A stretch of 10,024 nt of DNA from an uncultured Coriobacteriaceae bacterium. GTDB lineage: Bacteria > Actinomycetota > Coriobacteriia > Coriobacteriales > Eggerthellaceae. The first letter of the stretch is position 1, and each line of letters begins with the position of its first letter. The position numbers were made by a program, and so were the translations under genes. Positions 1 through 5,263 of this stretch are shown here, piece by piece. The stretch spans positions 1 to 10,024 of the forward strand of contig CACXFZ010000231.1 in assembly GCA_902767025.1 (NCBI GenBank), written 5' to 3'. The notes beneath the pieces were generated by a model. It was not told the origin of the DNA, made no database searches, and saw nothing but the letters and a program-made list of their open reading frames with translations.

Positions 1-167
1 ACCACCCATGCCGCATCCCTCTCCATTGTTGATAGCTGCTAGTAGATATAGTACCCGAGCAACAGGTGTGGCTTGGCCTATCTTCCAGATTCCATGGGAA
101 AAAATGGTGCGTGCGGCAGGGGTGGGGTGTGCGTTGTGTGTGGGCACGTGAACGGTAGGCACAAACA

Positions 168-183
168 GCGAACAAGTGTTTGA
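168..183. promoter_or_regulatory. LexA-binding SOS box upstream of ruvCAB
   Basis: The site reads GCGAAC-AAGT-GTTTGA, a dyad matching the actinobacterial/Gram-positive LexA consensus TCGAAC-N4-GTTCGA at 10 of 12 defined positions. It overlaps the -35 hexamer of the promoter that reads into ruvC, the usual geometry for LexA repression. ruv genes are established SOS-regulon members in other bacteria, so motif, position and target gene agree. LexA occupancy itself is inferred. Confidence 0.8.
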
Positions 184-207
184 TATTTGGGTGAAGTGCG
201 TTATCAT
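180..207 (+). promoter_or_regulatory. Promoter of the ruvC-ruvA-ruvB operon
   Basis: A -35 hexamer TTGATA (180-185, 5 of 6 to TTGACA) is followed by a 16-bp spacer and a -10 hexamer TATCAT (202-207, 5 of 6 to TATAAT). Transcription would start near 214. This leaves a short leader before the preferred ruvC start at 243 and makes the upstream in-frame TTG at 210 an unlikely start. The SOS box at 168-183 overlaps the -35. Confidence 0.7.
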
Positions 208-242
208 GGTTGCGCAATCAGATGCTCATAAAGGAATACGAA

Positions 243-758
243 TTGCAGCAAGAGCGCATCATACTGGGAATAGATCCTGGCTTGGCAAACACCGGTTGGG
301 GCATAGTCGTGCAGCAAGGTCATTCGCTTGCCTGCCGTGCGTACGGGTGCGTGCAAACGTCGTCTCAGCAAGCGTTGCCTGCCCGTTTGAAGAAGATCCA
401 CGAGCAAATTCAAGCGGTGGTTGAATGCTATCGTCCCGTGTGCTTGGGTATTGAAAGCGTGTGGTTCGGCACGAATGTGAGCAGCGCGTTTGCCACAGGT
501 CAAGCCCGGGGTGCCGCGCTGGTGGCCTGCGCCGAAGCAGGTTTGCAGGTGGCGGAGTTCACGCCGCGAGCCATCAAGATGGCGGTGGTGGGCACGGGTA
601 CCGCCGATAAGGCGCAAGTGCAATACATGGTCAAGCAACTGCTGGGCTTGGAAAGCCCTCCCAAGCCAGATCATGCCGCCGATGCGCTGGCGGCGGCCAT
701 ATGCTACACCACGCATGAGGCCAGCCTGGTGCTTCAACAAGCTGCCAGCGAAGCGTAG
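243..758 (+). CDS. ruvC: Crossover junction endodeoxyribonuclease RuvC
   Basis: RuvC is the dimeric endonuclease that resolves Holliday junctions made in recombinational repair, working on the RuvA-RuvB-bound junction in the cytoplasm. With the start used here the protein has 171 residues, the usual RuvC length. The RNase H-like fold is plain: strand 1 ILGIDPG carries the catalytic Asp11, LGIES carries Glu71, and HAADA near the C-terminus supplies His144 and Asp147, the Asp/Glu/His/Asp set of Thermus-type RuvC rather than the all-acidic E. coli set. I chose the TTG at 243 because AAGGA (231-235) lies 7 nt upstream. In-frame TTG 210 and ATG 222 would add 11 or 7 residues but lack a comparable ribosome site, and 210 falls before the predicted transcript start. 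ruvA begins 26 bp downstream. Identification is secure; the start is likely. Confidence 0.95.
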   Translation: MQQERIILGIDPGLANTGWGIVVQQGHSLACRAYGCVQTSSQQALPARLKKIHEQIQAVVECYRPVCLGIESVWFGTNVSSAFATGQARGAALVACAEAGLQVAEFTPRAIKMAVVGTGTADKAQVQYMVKQLLGLESPPKPDHAADALAAAICYTTHEASLVLQQAASEA

Positions 759-784
759 CAGGCCTGCGCGGGGAAAGGATAGCG

Positions 785-1357
785 ATGATTTCTTACGTCA
801 ACGGCATACTCGCGTATCGCGGGACCGACACTGCCATCGTCGAGGCGGGCGGCTTGGGTTACGAAATGGGCATGTCGGCCAACGCGCTGATGCAGCTTCC
901 CGAAGTGGGCAAGCCGGTGCGCGTTCACACGTACCTGCAGGTGCGCGACGACGGCGTGAGCCTGTTCGGGTTCGCCACCCAGGAGGAAAAGGACATGTTC
1001 GGCAAGCTCATCGGCGTGTCGTCGGTGGGCCCGAAGATGGCCCTGGCCGCGCTGTCCACGTTCGCTCCCGATGCGCTGGCGTCTGCTATCATGGCCAGCG
1101 ACGTCGACGCCATCTCGCGCATCCCCGGCATCGGGAAGAAGAAGGCGTCGCGCATCGTGCTGGAACTGCAGGGCACGCTGGCGTCGTCCGCCGAAGAGGG
1201 CGGGGCGGCCGCATCGGATGCGGTGCGCTCGGCGATGGAGGCGCTGCTTGCGCTGGGCTATTCCTCGGCCGAGGCCGACCTGGCGCTGAAGGGCGCACCG
1301 GAAGGCGCATCGGATTCGCAGGTTCTGCAGTACGCGCTGAAACGATTGGGGCAGTAA
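785..1357 (+). CDS. ruvA: Holliday junction branch migration protein RuvA
   Basis: RuvA is the tetrameric DNA-binding subunit that holds the four-way junction in square-planar form and loads the RuvB motor. The 190-residue product has the family's normal length and three-part layout. An N-terminal OB-fold domain starting MISYVNG covers about residues 1-64. Two helix-hairpin-helix motifs follow, GVSSVGPK at 77-84 and IPGIGKK at 113-119, which contact the DNA backbone. An Ala/Glu-rich flexible linker (about 132-145) leads to the C-terminal RuvB-binding three-helix domain. The ATG is preceded by AAAGGA (774-779) at good spacing. The stop codon abuts the ruvB GTG, so the two are surely co-transcribed and probably translationally coupled. 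Nothing is missing or odd in it. Confidence 0.97.
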   Translation: MISYVNGILAYRGTDTAIVEAGGLGYEMGMSANALMQLPEVGKPVRVHTYLQVRDDGVSLFGFATQEEKDMFGKLIGVSSVGPKMALAALSTFAPDALASAIMASDVDAISRIPGIGKKKASRIVLELQGTLASSAEEGGAAASDAVRSAMEALLALGYSSAEADLALKGAPEGASDSQVLQYALKRLGQ

Positions 1358-2434
1358 GTGGCAGGAAACACGCAAGGCGTCAAGCTCGAGGGCGTGATGT
1401 TCGACTCGTCCGCGGCGGTTGGCGCGCATGACGAGCAGCCCGCGCGCGTCCAGTCGGTCGAGCTGGCCGAAGAGGACCTCGCGCTCGACCGCAGCCTGCG
1501 TCCCCGCCTGCTCGACGACTACCTGGGCCAGACGAAGGTCAAGGAAAGCCTGCGCGTGCTCATCGACGCGGCGCGCCTGCGCGGCGACGTGGTGGACCAC
1601 ATCCTGTTCTCGGGCCCCCCGGGCCTGGGCAAGACCACGCTTGCCACGGTGGTGGCCAACGAGATGAACGCGAAGGTGAAGACCACCAGCGGCCCTGCCA
1701 TCGAGCGCACGGGCGATCTGGCGGCAATGCTCACCAACCTCGAAGAGGGCGATGTGCTCTTCATCGACGAGATCCACCGCCTGAACCGCGCCATCGAGGA
1801 AGTGCTCTATCCCGCGCTCGAGGATTTCGCCCTCGACATCGTCGTGGGCAAGGGCCCCGCCGCGCGCTCGATCCGCCTTGACCTGCCGCGGTTCACGCTC
1901 ATCGGCGCCACCACGCGCACCGGCCTGCTCACCGGTCCCTTGCGCGACCGGTTCGGCGCCACCTTCCGGCTCGACTACTATTCGCCCGACGAGCTCGCCG
2001 ACATCATCGAGCGCTCCGCCGGCATCCTGGACGTGTCCATCGAGCGCGACGGTGCCCTGGAGACGGCGCGCCGCAGCCGGGGCACGCCGCGCCTGGCCAA
2101 CCGCCTGCTCAAGCGCGTGCGCGACTGGGCGCAGGTGAACGGCCGGCCCACCATCGACGAGGACACGGCCGCCCAGGCCCTGGCCTTCTTCGAGGTCGAC
2201 TCGCTCGGGCTGGACAACGTGGACAACCGCATCCTCGAGTTGCTGTGCGTGCAGTTCGCCGGCAAGCCTGTGGGCCTGTCCACGCTGGCGTCTGCCTTGT
2301 CCGAAGACCCCGATTCGCTCGAGGACGTCTACGAGCCTTATCTGATGCAGCAGGGACTGCTGGTGCGCACCCCGAAGGGCCGCCAGGCCACGCCGCGCGC
2401 CTACGACCACCTGGGCATCCCGATGAACCTGTAG
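1358..2434 (+). CDS. ruvB: Holliday junction DNA helicase motor RuvB
   Basis: RuvB is the AAA+ hexameric ring ATPase that pumps DNA through the RuvA-junction complex to drive branch migration. The 358-residue product shows Walker A GPPGLGKTT (86-94), Walker B LFIDEIH (134-140), sensor 1 GATTR (183-187), the arginine-finger segment LRDRFG (195-200) and sensor 2 GTPRLANR beginning at 242. A winged-helix DNA-binding domain follows to the C-terminus (ATPRAYDHLG near the end is typical). The GTG at 1358 directly follows the ruvA TAA, suggesting coupled translation, with only a weak GGGG ahead. An ATG at 1397 (residue 14) is an alternative start because conservation begins later, around SLRPRLLDDYLGQ. 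No clear terminator follows; a short dyad lies at 2462-2478. Confidence 0.97.
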   Translation: MAGNTQGVKLEGVMFDSSAAVGAHDEQPARVQSVELAEEDLALDRSLRPRLLDDYLGQTKVKESLRVLIDAARLRGDVVDHILFSGPPGLGKTTLATVVANEMNAKVKTTSGPAIERTGDLAAMLTNLEEGDVLFIDEIHRLNRAIEEVLYPALEDFALDIVVGKGPAARSIRLDLPRFTLIGATTRTGLLTGPLRDRFGATFRLDYYSPDELADIIERSAGILDVSIERDGALETARRSRGTPRLANRLLKRVRDWAQVNGRPTIDEDTAAQALAFFEVDSLGLDNVDNRILELLCVQFAGKPVGLSTLASALSEDPDSLEDVYEPYLMQQGLLVRTPKGRQATPRAYDHLGIPMNL

Positions 2435-2461
2435 GGGCGCTGGACGCGGGCGGGCAGTGCT

Positions 2462-2478
2462 CGGTGACGCGGTCACCG
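2462..2478. repeat. 7-bp inverted repeat after ruvB
   Basis: CGGTGAC-GCG-GTCACCG is a perfect 7-bp dyad with a 3-nt centre. No T-run follows, so it is not a canonical intrinsic terminator. It lies about 20 bp upstream of the putative -10 of the next gene and could instead be an operator. Function is not determined. Confidence 0.4.
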
Positions 2479-2494
2479 CTTCCGGGCGCGCGCT

Positions 2495-2503
2495 TGGTAC
2501 AAT
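2495..2503 (+). promoter_or_regulatory. Putative extended -10 promoter for the DUF6483-like gene
   Basis: TGGTACAAT combines the extended -10 TGn with TACAAT (5 of 6 to TATAAT). No convincing -35 is seen at 16-18 bp, where the dyad 2462-2478 ends. The gene's ATG at 2550 lies about 40 nt beyond the expected start point. Confidence 0.4.
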
Positions 2504-2549
2504 GACGGCGTGAATCAAGGCGTCCCACCCGGGCCATCAAGGAGAGGCA

Positions 2550-3026
2550 ATGTTTCAGCACGACTATCTGATGCGGATGATCATGCAGCTGATAGAGGCC
2601 ATCATGCGCAGCATGCAGGCCGCGCGCGAGAAGGAAGACCCGCAGGCGGCTGCCGACATGCTGGAGGATCTGGTCTCTAGTGCCACCAACCTGGATGGCG
2701 GCGTACTTCTCTCGCTCACCCCCGAAAGCATCGCGAGCATCCTGTCCGTGTCCAACACCGATCCCCGCGTCGCCGAATTCGTGGGGCGCTCGCTTCACCT
2801 GGAGGCCCATTACCTGGTGTTGGCCGGCAACGAAGAGCTGGCGGACCTGCGCGAGGGGCAGGCGTATGCGCTGGCCGATGCGTACGGGTTCAGCCTGGAT
2901 GACGAACTGGACGCCGACGATGCGATGGAGGCGTTCCTGAACGAGCAGGAACGGCGCGCCAAGGCCATCGAAGAGGGCCGCGACCCGGATGCGCTGGAGC
3001 CTTTGGGGCCGGGAGAGCTGGAATAG
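2550..3026 (+). CDS. Hypothetical helical protein, DUF6483-like
   Basis: The 158-residue product is predicted to be soluble and almost entirely alpha-helical, with no signal peptide or membrane span. Its opening, MFQHDYLMRMIMQLIEAI, matches the pattern I know from an uncharacterised family (DUF6483: F-x-x-D-Y-x-M-R followed by an amphipathic helix). The middle resembles short helical repeats (ALADAYGFSLDDEL at about 111-124), and the C-terminus is charged. The start is well supported by AAGGAGAGG (2539-2547) just ahead of the ATG. It lies 115 bp behind ruvB and could be partly read through from that operon, but the putative promoter at 2495-2503 suggests separate expression. Function is unknown, and the family assignment is from memory of its N-terminal pattern only. 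Confidence 0.8.
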   Translation: MFQHDYLMRMIMQLIEAIMRSMQAAREKEDPQAAADMLEDLVSSATNLDGGVLLSLTPESIASILSVSNTDPRVAEFVGRSLHLEAHYLVLAGNEELADLREGQAYALADAYGFSLDDELDADDAMEAFLNEQERRAKAIEEGRDPDALEPLGPGELE

Positions 3027-3115
3027 CCTTCTTCGCCGCGGGGTGCCAACCTCTGGTTTCGGACAAGGAAAATTCACATACCGCGGTCAGTCAAGCCGAT
3101 ATTCACACAATAGGG

Positions 3116-3144
3116 CGCAAATGCCCCTTGCGGGTCTTATTTTT
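3116..3144 (+). terminator. Weak possible terminator after the DUF6483-like gene
   Basis: A 5-bp stem CGCAA/TTGCG with a 7-nt loop (3116-3132) is followed by GGTCTTATTTTT. The T-rich tail fits an intrinsic terminator but the stem is short, so support is modest. Confidence 0.3.
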
Positions 3145-3201
3145 CGCCGCATGCGGGAAAATGCGGTGCCGTCGAACTAATTAAGAAGTAAAGTAACACT
3201 T

Positions 3202-3224
3202 GAGGTATAACTGTGTAATACCTC
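3202..3224. promoter_or_regulatory. Dyad upstream of the cold-shock gene (operator or leader hairpin)
   Basis: GAGGTAT (3202-3208) and ATACCTC (3218-3224) are perfect 7-bp inverted copies separated by 9 bp. The left arm overlaps a -10-like TATAAC (3206-3211), whose best upstream partner, TTAAGA at 3181-3186, has a long 19-bp spacer. The dyad could bind a dimeric regulator at the promoter or form a hairpin in the transcript. The sequence alone does not separate the two. Confidence 0.45.
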
Positions 3225-3233
3225 GATGGAGAA

Positions 3234-3249
3234 AGGCCCGCTAGGGCTT
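3234..3249 (+). promoter_or_regulatory. Leader hairpin beside the cold-shock start
   Basis: AAGGCCC pairs with GGGCTT around a GCTA tetraloop (3234-3249, 6 bp including one G-U). It ends just before an in-frame ATG at 3251 and takes up the upstream AAAGG, leaving AGAGG (3256-3260) as the ribosome site for the ATG at 3266. Structured leaders near cold-shock gene starts are a known control mode. Use here is inferred. Confidence 0.35.
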
Positions 3250-3265
3250 GATGAAAGAGGATGGT

Positions 3266-3589
3266 ATGGCAGAAGGAACAGTACGGTGGTTCGGTGGCAA
3301 GAAGCCCGATGGGAAGACTCGCGGGTACGGGTTCATCTTGCAGGACAGCGGTGAAGAGATCTTCGTTCACTACACCGAGATCGAGAAGGACAAGACCGGC
3401 TTCAAGACGCTGCGCGAAGGCCAGCGCGTGTCATTCGAGGTGGGCGAAGGCCAGGACGGCAAACCGCAGGCTACCGACGTGCATGTGATCGGCGAGCCCG
3501 AAGCCCCGCGCCAGGACCTGGTTCCCGAGGTGGACGAGGTCCCCGTGGACGCCTACGGCATGGACGTGAACCCCGAGGTCGACAACTAG
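3266..3589 (+). CDS. Cold-shock-domain protein with acidic tail
   Basis: This is a cold-shock-domain OB-fold protein, a family that binds single-stranded RNA/DNA and melts RNA structure in the cytoplasm. The domain opens GTVRWF (4-9), has RNP1 RGYGFI (19-24) and RNP2 IFVHY (32-36), and closes with FKTLREGQRVSFEV and PQATDV. Two departures from the CspA pattern are clear. Ten residues (GGKKPDGKTR) separate WF from GYGF where CspA has four, enlarging the first loop. A roughly 31-residue tail (77-107) contains ten Asp/Glu and almost no base, against about 70 residues total for CspA. I chose the ATG at 3266 because AGAGG lies 5 nt upstream and the domain begins at once. In-frame TTG 3248 and ATG 3251 would add six or five residues. 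A terminator follows, so it is probably monocistronic. Confidence 0.9.
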   Translation: MAEGTVRWFGGKKPDGKTRGYGFILQDSGEEIFVHYTEIEKDKTGFKTLREGQRVSFEVGEGQDGKPQATDVHVIGEPEAPRQDLVPEVDEVPVDAYGMDVNPEVDN

Positions 3590-3623
3590 GGCGGCGCATC
3601 TGCGCTATATATCCGCAACACGG

Positions 3624-3650
3624 AAGGGGCCTGCGGGCCTCTTCTTCTAT
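3624..3650 (+). terminator. Intrinsic terminator of the cold-shock gene
   Basis: AAGGGGCC (3624-3631) pairs with GGCCTCTT (3636-3643) around TGCG, giving 8 bp with one G-U, followed by the pyrimidine-rich CTTCTAT. It lies 34 bp after the stop codon. Confidence 0.7.
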
Positions 3651-3701
3651 GCTTTGGAGGTGGATGGCAGGTTCGGGCCTGGCTGCCTTGTCGCCTCGCG
3701 G

Positions 3702-3710
3702 TGCTACAGT
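3702..3710 (+). promoter_or_regulatory. Putative extended -10 promoter for the zincin-motif gene
   Basis: TGCTACAGT is an extended -10 (TGn plus TACAGT, 4 of 6 to TATAAT). No good -35 is spaced correctly. The ATG follows at 3765 with a GGGGGG ribosome site at 3752-3757. Confidence 0.35.
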
Positions 3711-3764
3711 GAGGCCAGCAAGGGACGGCAAGGTGGCACGATGTGTCGAGCGGGGGGATGACCT

Positions 3765-4640
3765 ATGGCGGAAAGCATCAAGGGAAAGGCTGCAATCGAG
3801 GCGCTGGCAAAGCGCTTTCCGCAACTGTACGTGGCACCGGCCGAGGGTGTCCAGGATGTGCATCGGCAAGCGAGTGCACGGGGGATTGCACCTGACAACG
3901 CCAACCTGGACCACTTCGTCACGAGCGAGGAAGACGAGCTGCGCGCGGTGGATACCCCTGCCGGCCCTGTCGACACCCTGTTTCTGAAGGAGCGCGCGGA
4001 CTTCGAGACCTTCCTGCAAATCGTCGGCCACAAGTCGGCGCCCGCGTCCATTGCACGCACGGTGGGCGCCATAACCTACTTCGGACTCGCCGATTGGGCG
4101 GCGGTGTCTGCGGCGCGCGAGGAGTACCTGGCGGGCGGTGGCGACGACTGGGGCAGCGAGTTCGCGCGCCTTGCCGCACAGCCGGGGGCGTTTCGTGCCC
4201 AGCTCGTCGTGATATCCGAAGGCCCCTACAGCAACGTGGCGGCCAGCAGCACGCCGTATCCGGAAGAAGAGTGGCTGCGCGTGTCGCGCGAAGTGCGCCT
4301 GCACCACGAGTGCGCGCACGTGGTGTGCCGCCGCACGATGCCCAAAGACGTGCTGCCTGTGTGGGATGAAATCACCGCCGATGCCGTGGGCCTGCTCTGC
4401 GCGACAGGGCGCTACGACCACGATCTGGCGGCCACGTTCCTAGGCGTCGGACCGCAGGGTTTTGCAGGCGGCAGGCTCTCGGAATACCTCGACGACGACC
4501 AGCAGGCACGCATCGACCAGGTCTCGTCGGAAGTCTACGGCGTGCTCGAGCAGATCGAGGTGCGCACCAACCAGGGAGAGGCCGCCGACCCCTTCGCCTT
4601 CCTGCTGGACCTGAAGCGCACCCCGCTCATCGAGTACTAG
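3765..4640 (+). CDS. Uncharacterised protein with zinc metallopeptidase (HExxH) motif
   Basis: I do not recognise a named family for this 291-residue soluble protein, which has no signal peptide or membrane span. Its marked feature is HECAH at 181-185, a zincin HExxH motif, followed after 16 residues by Glu202 within EITAD (202-206). HExxH plus a downstream E-x-x-A-D is the metal-binding and support arrangement of gluzincins such as M48. By analogy His181, His185 and Glu202 would bind zinc and Glu182 would act as the general base. The flanking helix VRLHHECAHVVCRR fits an active-site helix. The N-terminal about 170 residues show no motif I know. The ATG is preceded by a G-rich ribosome site 7 nt away. 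It lies between a terminator and the peptide/kinase pair, probably as its own unit. Peptidase activity and substrate are inferred. Confidence 0.8.
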   Translation: MAESIKGKAAIEALAKRFPQLYVAPAEGVQDVHRQASARGIAPDNANLDHFVTSEEDELRAVDTPAGPVDTLFLKERADFETFLQIVGHKSAPASIARTVGAITYFGLADWAAVSAAREEYLAGGGDDWGSEFARLAAQPGAFRAQLVVISEGPYSNVAASSTPYPEEEWLRVSREVRLHHECAHVVCRRTMPKDVLPVWDEITADAVGLLCATGRYDHDLAATFLGVGPQGFAGGRLSEYLDDDQQARIDQVSSEVYGVLEQIEVRTNQGEAADPFAFLLDLKRTPLIEY

Positions 4641-4676
4641 GCTTCAGCCATGCTGCCGATGTCTGACGAGTAAGCT

Positions 4677-4695
4677 CTGAAGAGACCACCTTCAG
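4677..4695 (+). terminator. Weak possible terminator after the zincin-motif gene
   Basis: CTGAAG (4677-4682) and CTTCAG (4690-4695) form a 6-bp stem with a 7-nt loop 36 bp past the stop codon. The downstream sequence CGCTTCCAGCTTTA is only partly T-rich, so this may be a weak terminator or chance. Confidence 0.3.
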
Positions 4696-4777
4696 CGCTT
4701 CCAGCTTTACAGTTGGTTGTTTGTTCCACCCGGTCCTCCTGCAGCGAAACGTCGCCCTTGCAGTAACGGAAATCGGT

Positions 4778-4823
4778 GCGGTAGGTGCTGCACCCACCGC
4801 CGTCTGGGCGCCTGGGCTATACT
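4778..4823 (+). promoter_or_regulatory. Stem-loop and -10 upstream of the Nif11-type peptide gene
   Basis: GCGGT-A-GGTG (4778-4787) pairs with CACC-C-ACCGC (4791-4800): nine base pairs, one A/C mismatch and a CTG loop. A -10-like TATACT (5 of 6 to TATAAT) sits at 4818-4823. The dyad occupies the place where a -35 would be, and no good -35 is seen, so it may be an operator at a regulated promoter. The transcript would begin near 4830, about 70 nt before the gene. Confidence 0.4.
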
Positions 4824-4898
4824 GGCGAAAGGCAGTGTTTGGGGCAGGACGCAGTTATTGCCAGCGGCGACGTCCCGTCGGGCAGGGAAGGGGCGAGC

Positions 4899-5171
4899 AT
4901 GGATTTCAAGGATCTGACGCCCGGGCAAATCCAGAAAGCGAAGGGCATGTCGGTCGAGGAGCTGCACAGGTTCGCAGCCGAGGAAGGCATGGCCTTGACG
5001 GACGAGGAGCTCGAGCAAGTGGCAGGCGGCTGGGGAGACGACAGCGCGTGCCCTTCGGGCGGCGAGCATGACTGGGACCAGACCGATACCGATTTTTCCC
5101 CGAGTACCGTCGCCATTCCCATCTACACCTGCACGAAGTGCGGAGCCACGCATCGGGGTCCCGTCTCTTAA
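4899..5171 (+). CDS. Nif11-type leader peptide / RiPP precursor-like protein
   Basis: The 90-residue product starts MDFKDLTPGQIQKAK and continues to LTDEELEQVAGGW, the pattern of Nif11-type (N11P) precursor leaders: an amphipathic helical region of about 40 residues, an acidic LTDEELE block and a double-glycine cleavage site (Gly43-Gly44). Cleavage there would release a 46-residue C-terminal part with Cys51, His57, Cys78 and Cys81 (CPSGGEHDW and CTKCG), which could bind one zinc, and many Ser/Thr that could be modified. The start is fixed by GGGAAGGGG (4885-4893) just ahead of the ATG; upstream in-frame starts lack such a site. The HipA-like gene follows 89 bp downstream on the same strand. 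The leader family is recognised from motif; mature structure, modification and role are unknown, and no export peptidase/ABC transporter lies in the window. Confidence 0.8.
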   Translation: MDFKDLTPGQIQKAKGMSVEELHRFAAEEGMALTDEELEQVAGGWGDDSACPSGGEHDWDQTDTDFSPSTVAIPIYTCTKCGATHRGPVS

Positions 5172-5248
5172 AACGGGTGACGATCCATTCGTCTCTATTC
5201 GCGCTGCAGACGTCAGGCCGGCGTTGCCAATGTGCGGGCCGGCGCTCG

Positions 5249-5263
5249 AAAGGAGAGGCGTTG
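5249..5263 (+). promoter_or_regulatory. Ribosome binding site deciding the HipA-like TTG start
   Basis: AAAGGAG (5249-5255) lies 5 nt before the in-frame TTG at 5261. The next ATG, at 5279, would be 23 nt away, too far for this site, so the TTG is the better start. Confidence 0.65.

Noticed and set aside
26..52. Promoter-like TTGTTG and TATAGT near the window start
   Set aside because: Spacing is about 15 bp, no gene begins suitably downstream, and the SOS-box promoter at 180-207 explains ruvC better.
734..2518. Long minus-strand open frame of 594 codons opposite ruvA/ruvB
   Set aside because: It lies antisense to two certain genes. High third-position GC leaves antisense frames open; the translation is Arg/His/Gly-rich with no recognisable domain.
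4715..4740. T-box-like GGGTGGAAC on the minus strand
   Set aside because: Only the short core matches, no stem I or specifier loop is evident, and the gene lying that way is on the opposite strand.
4785..4898. Upstream in-frame extension of the Nif11-type peptide
   Set aside because: It would add 38 residues unlike any leader, overlaps the predicted promoter, and has no ribosome site, whereas the ATG at 4899 has a very good one.
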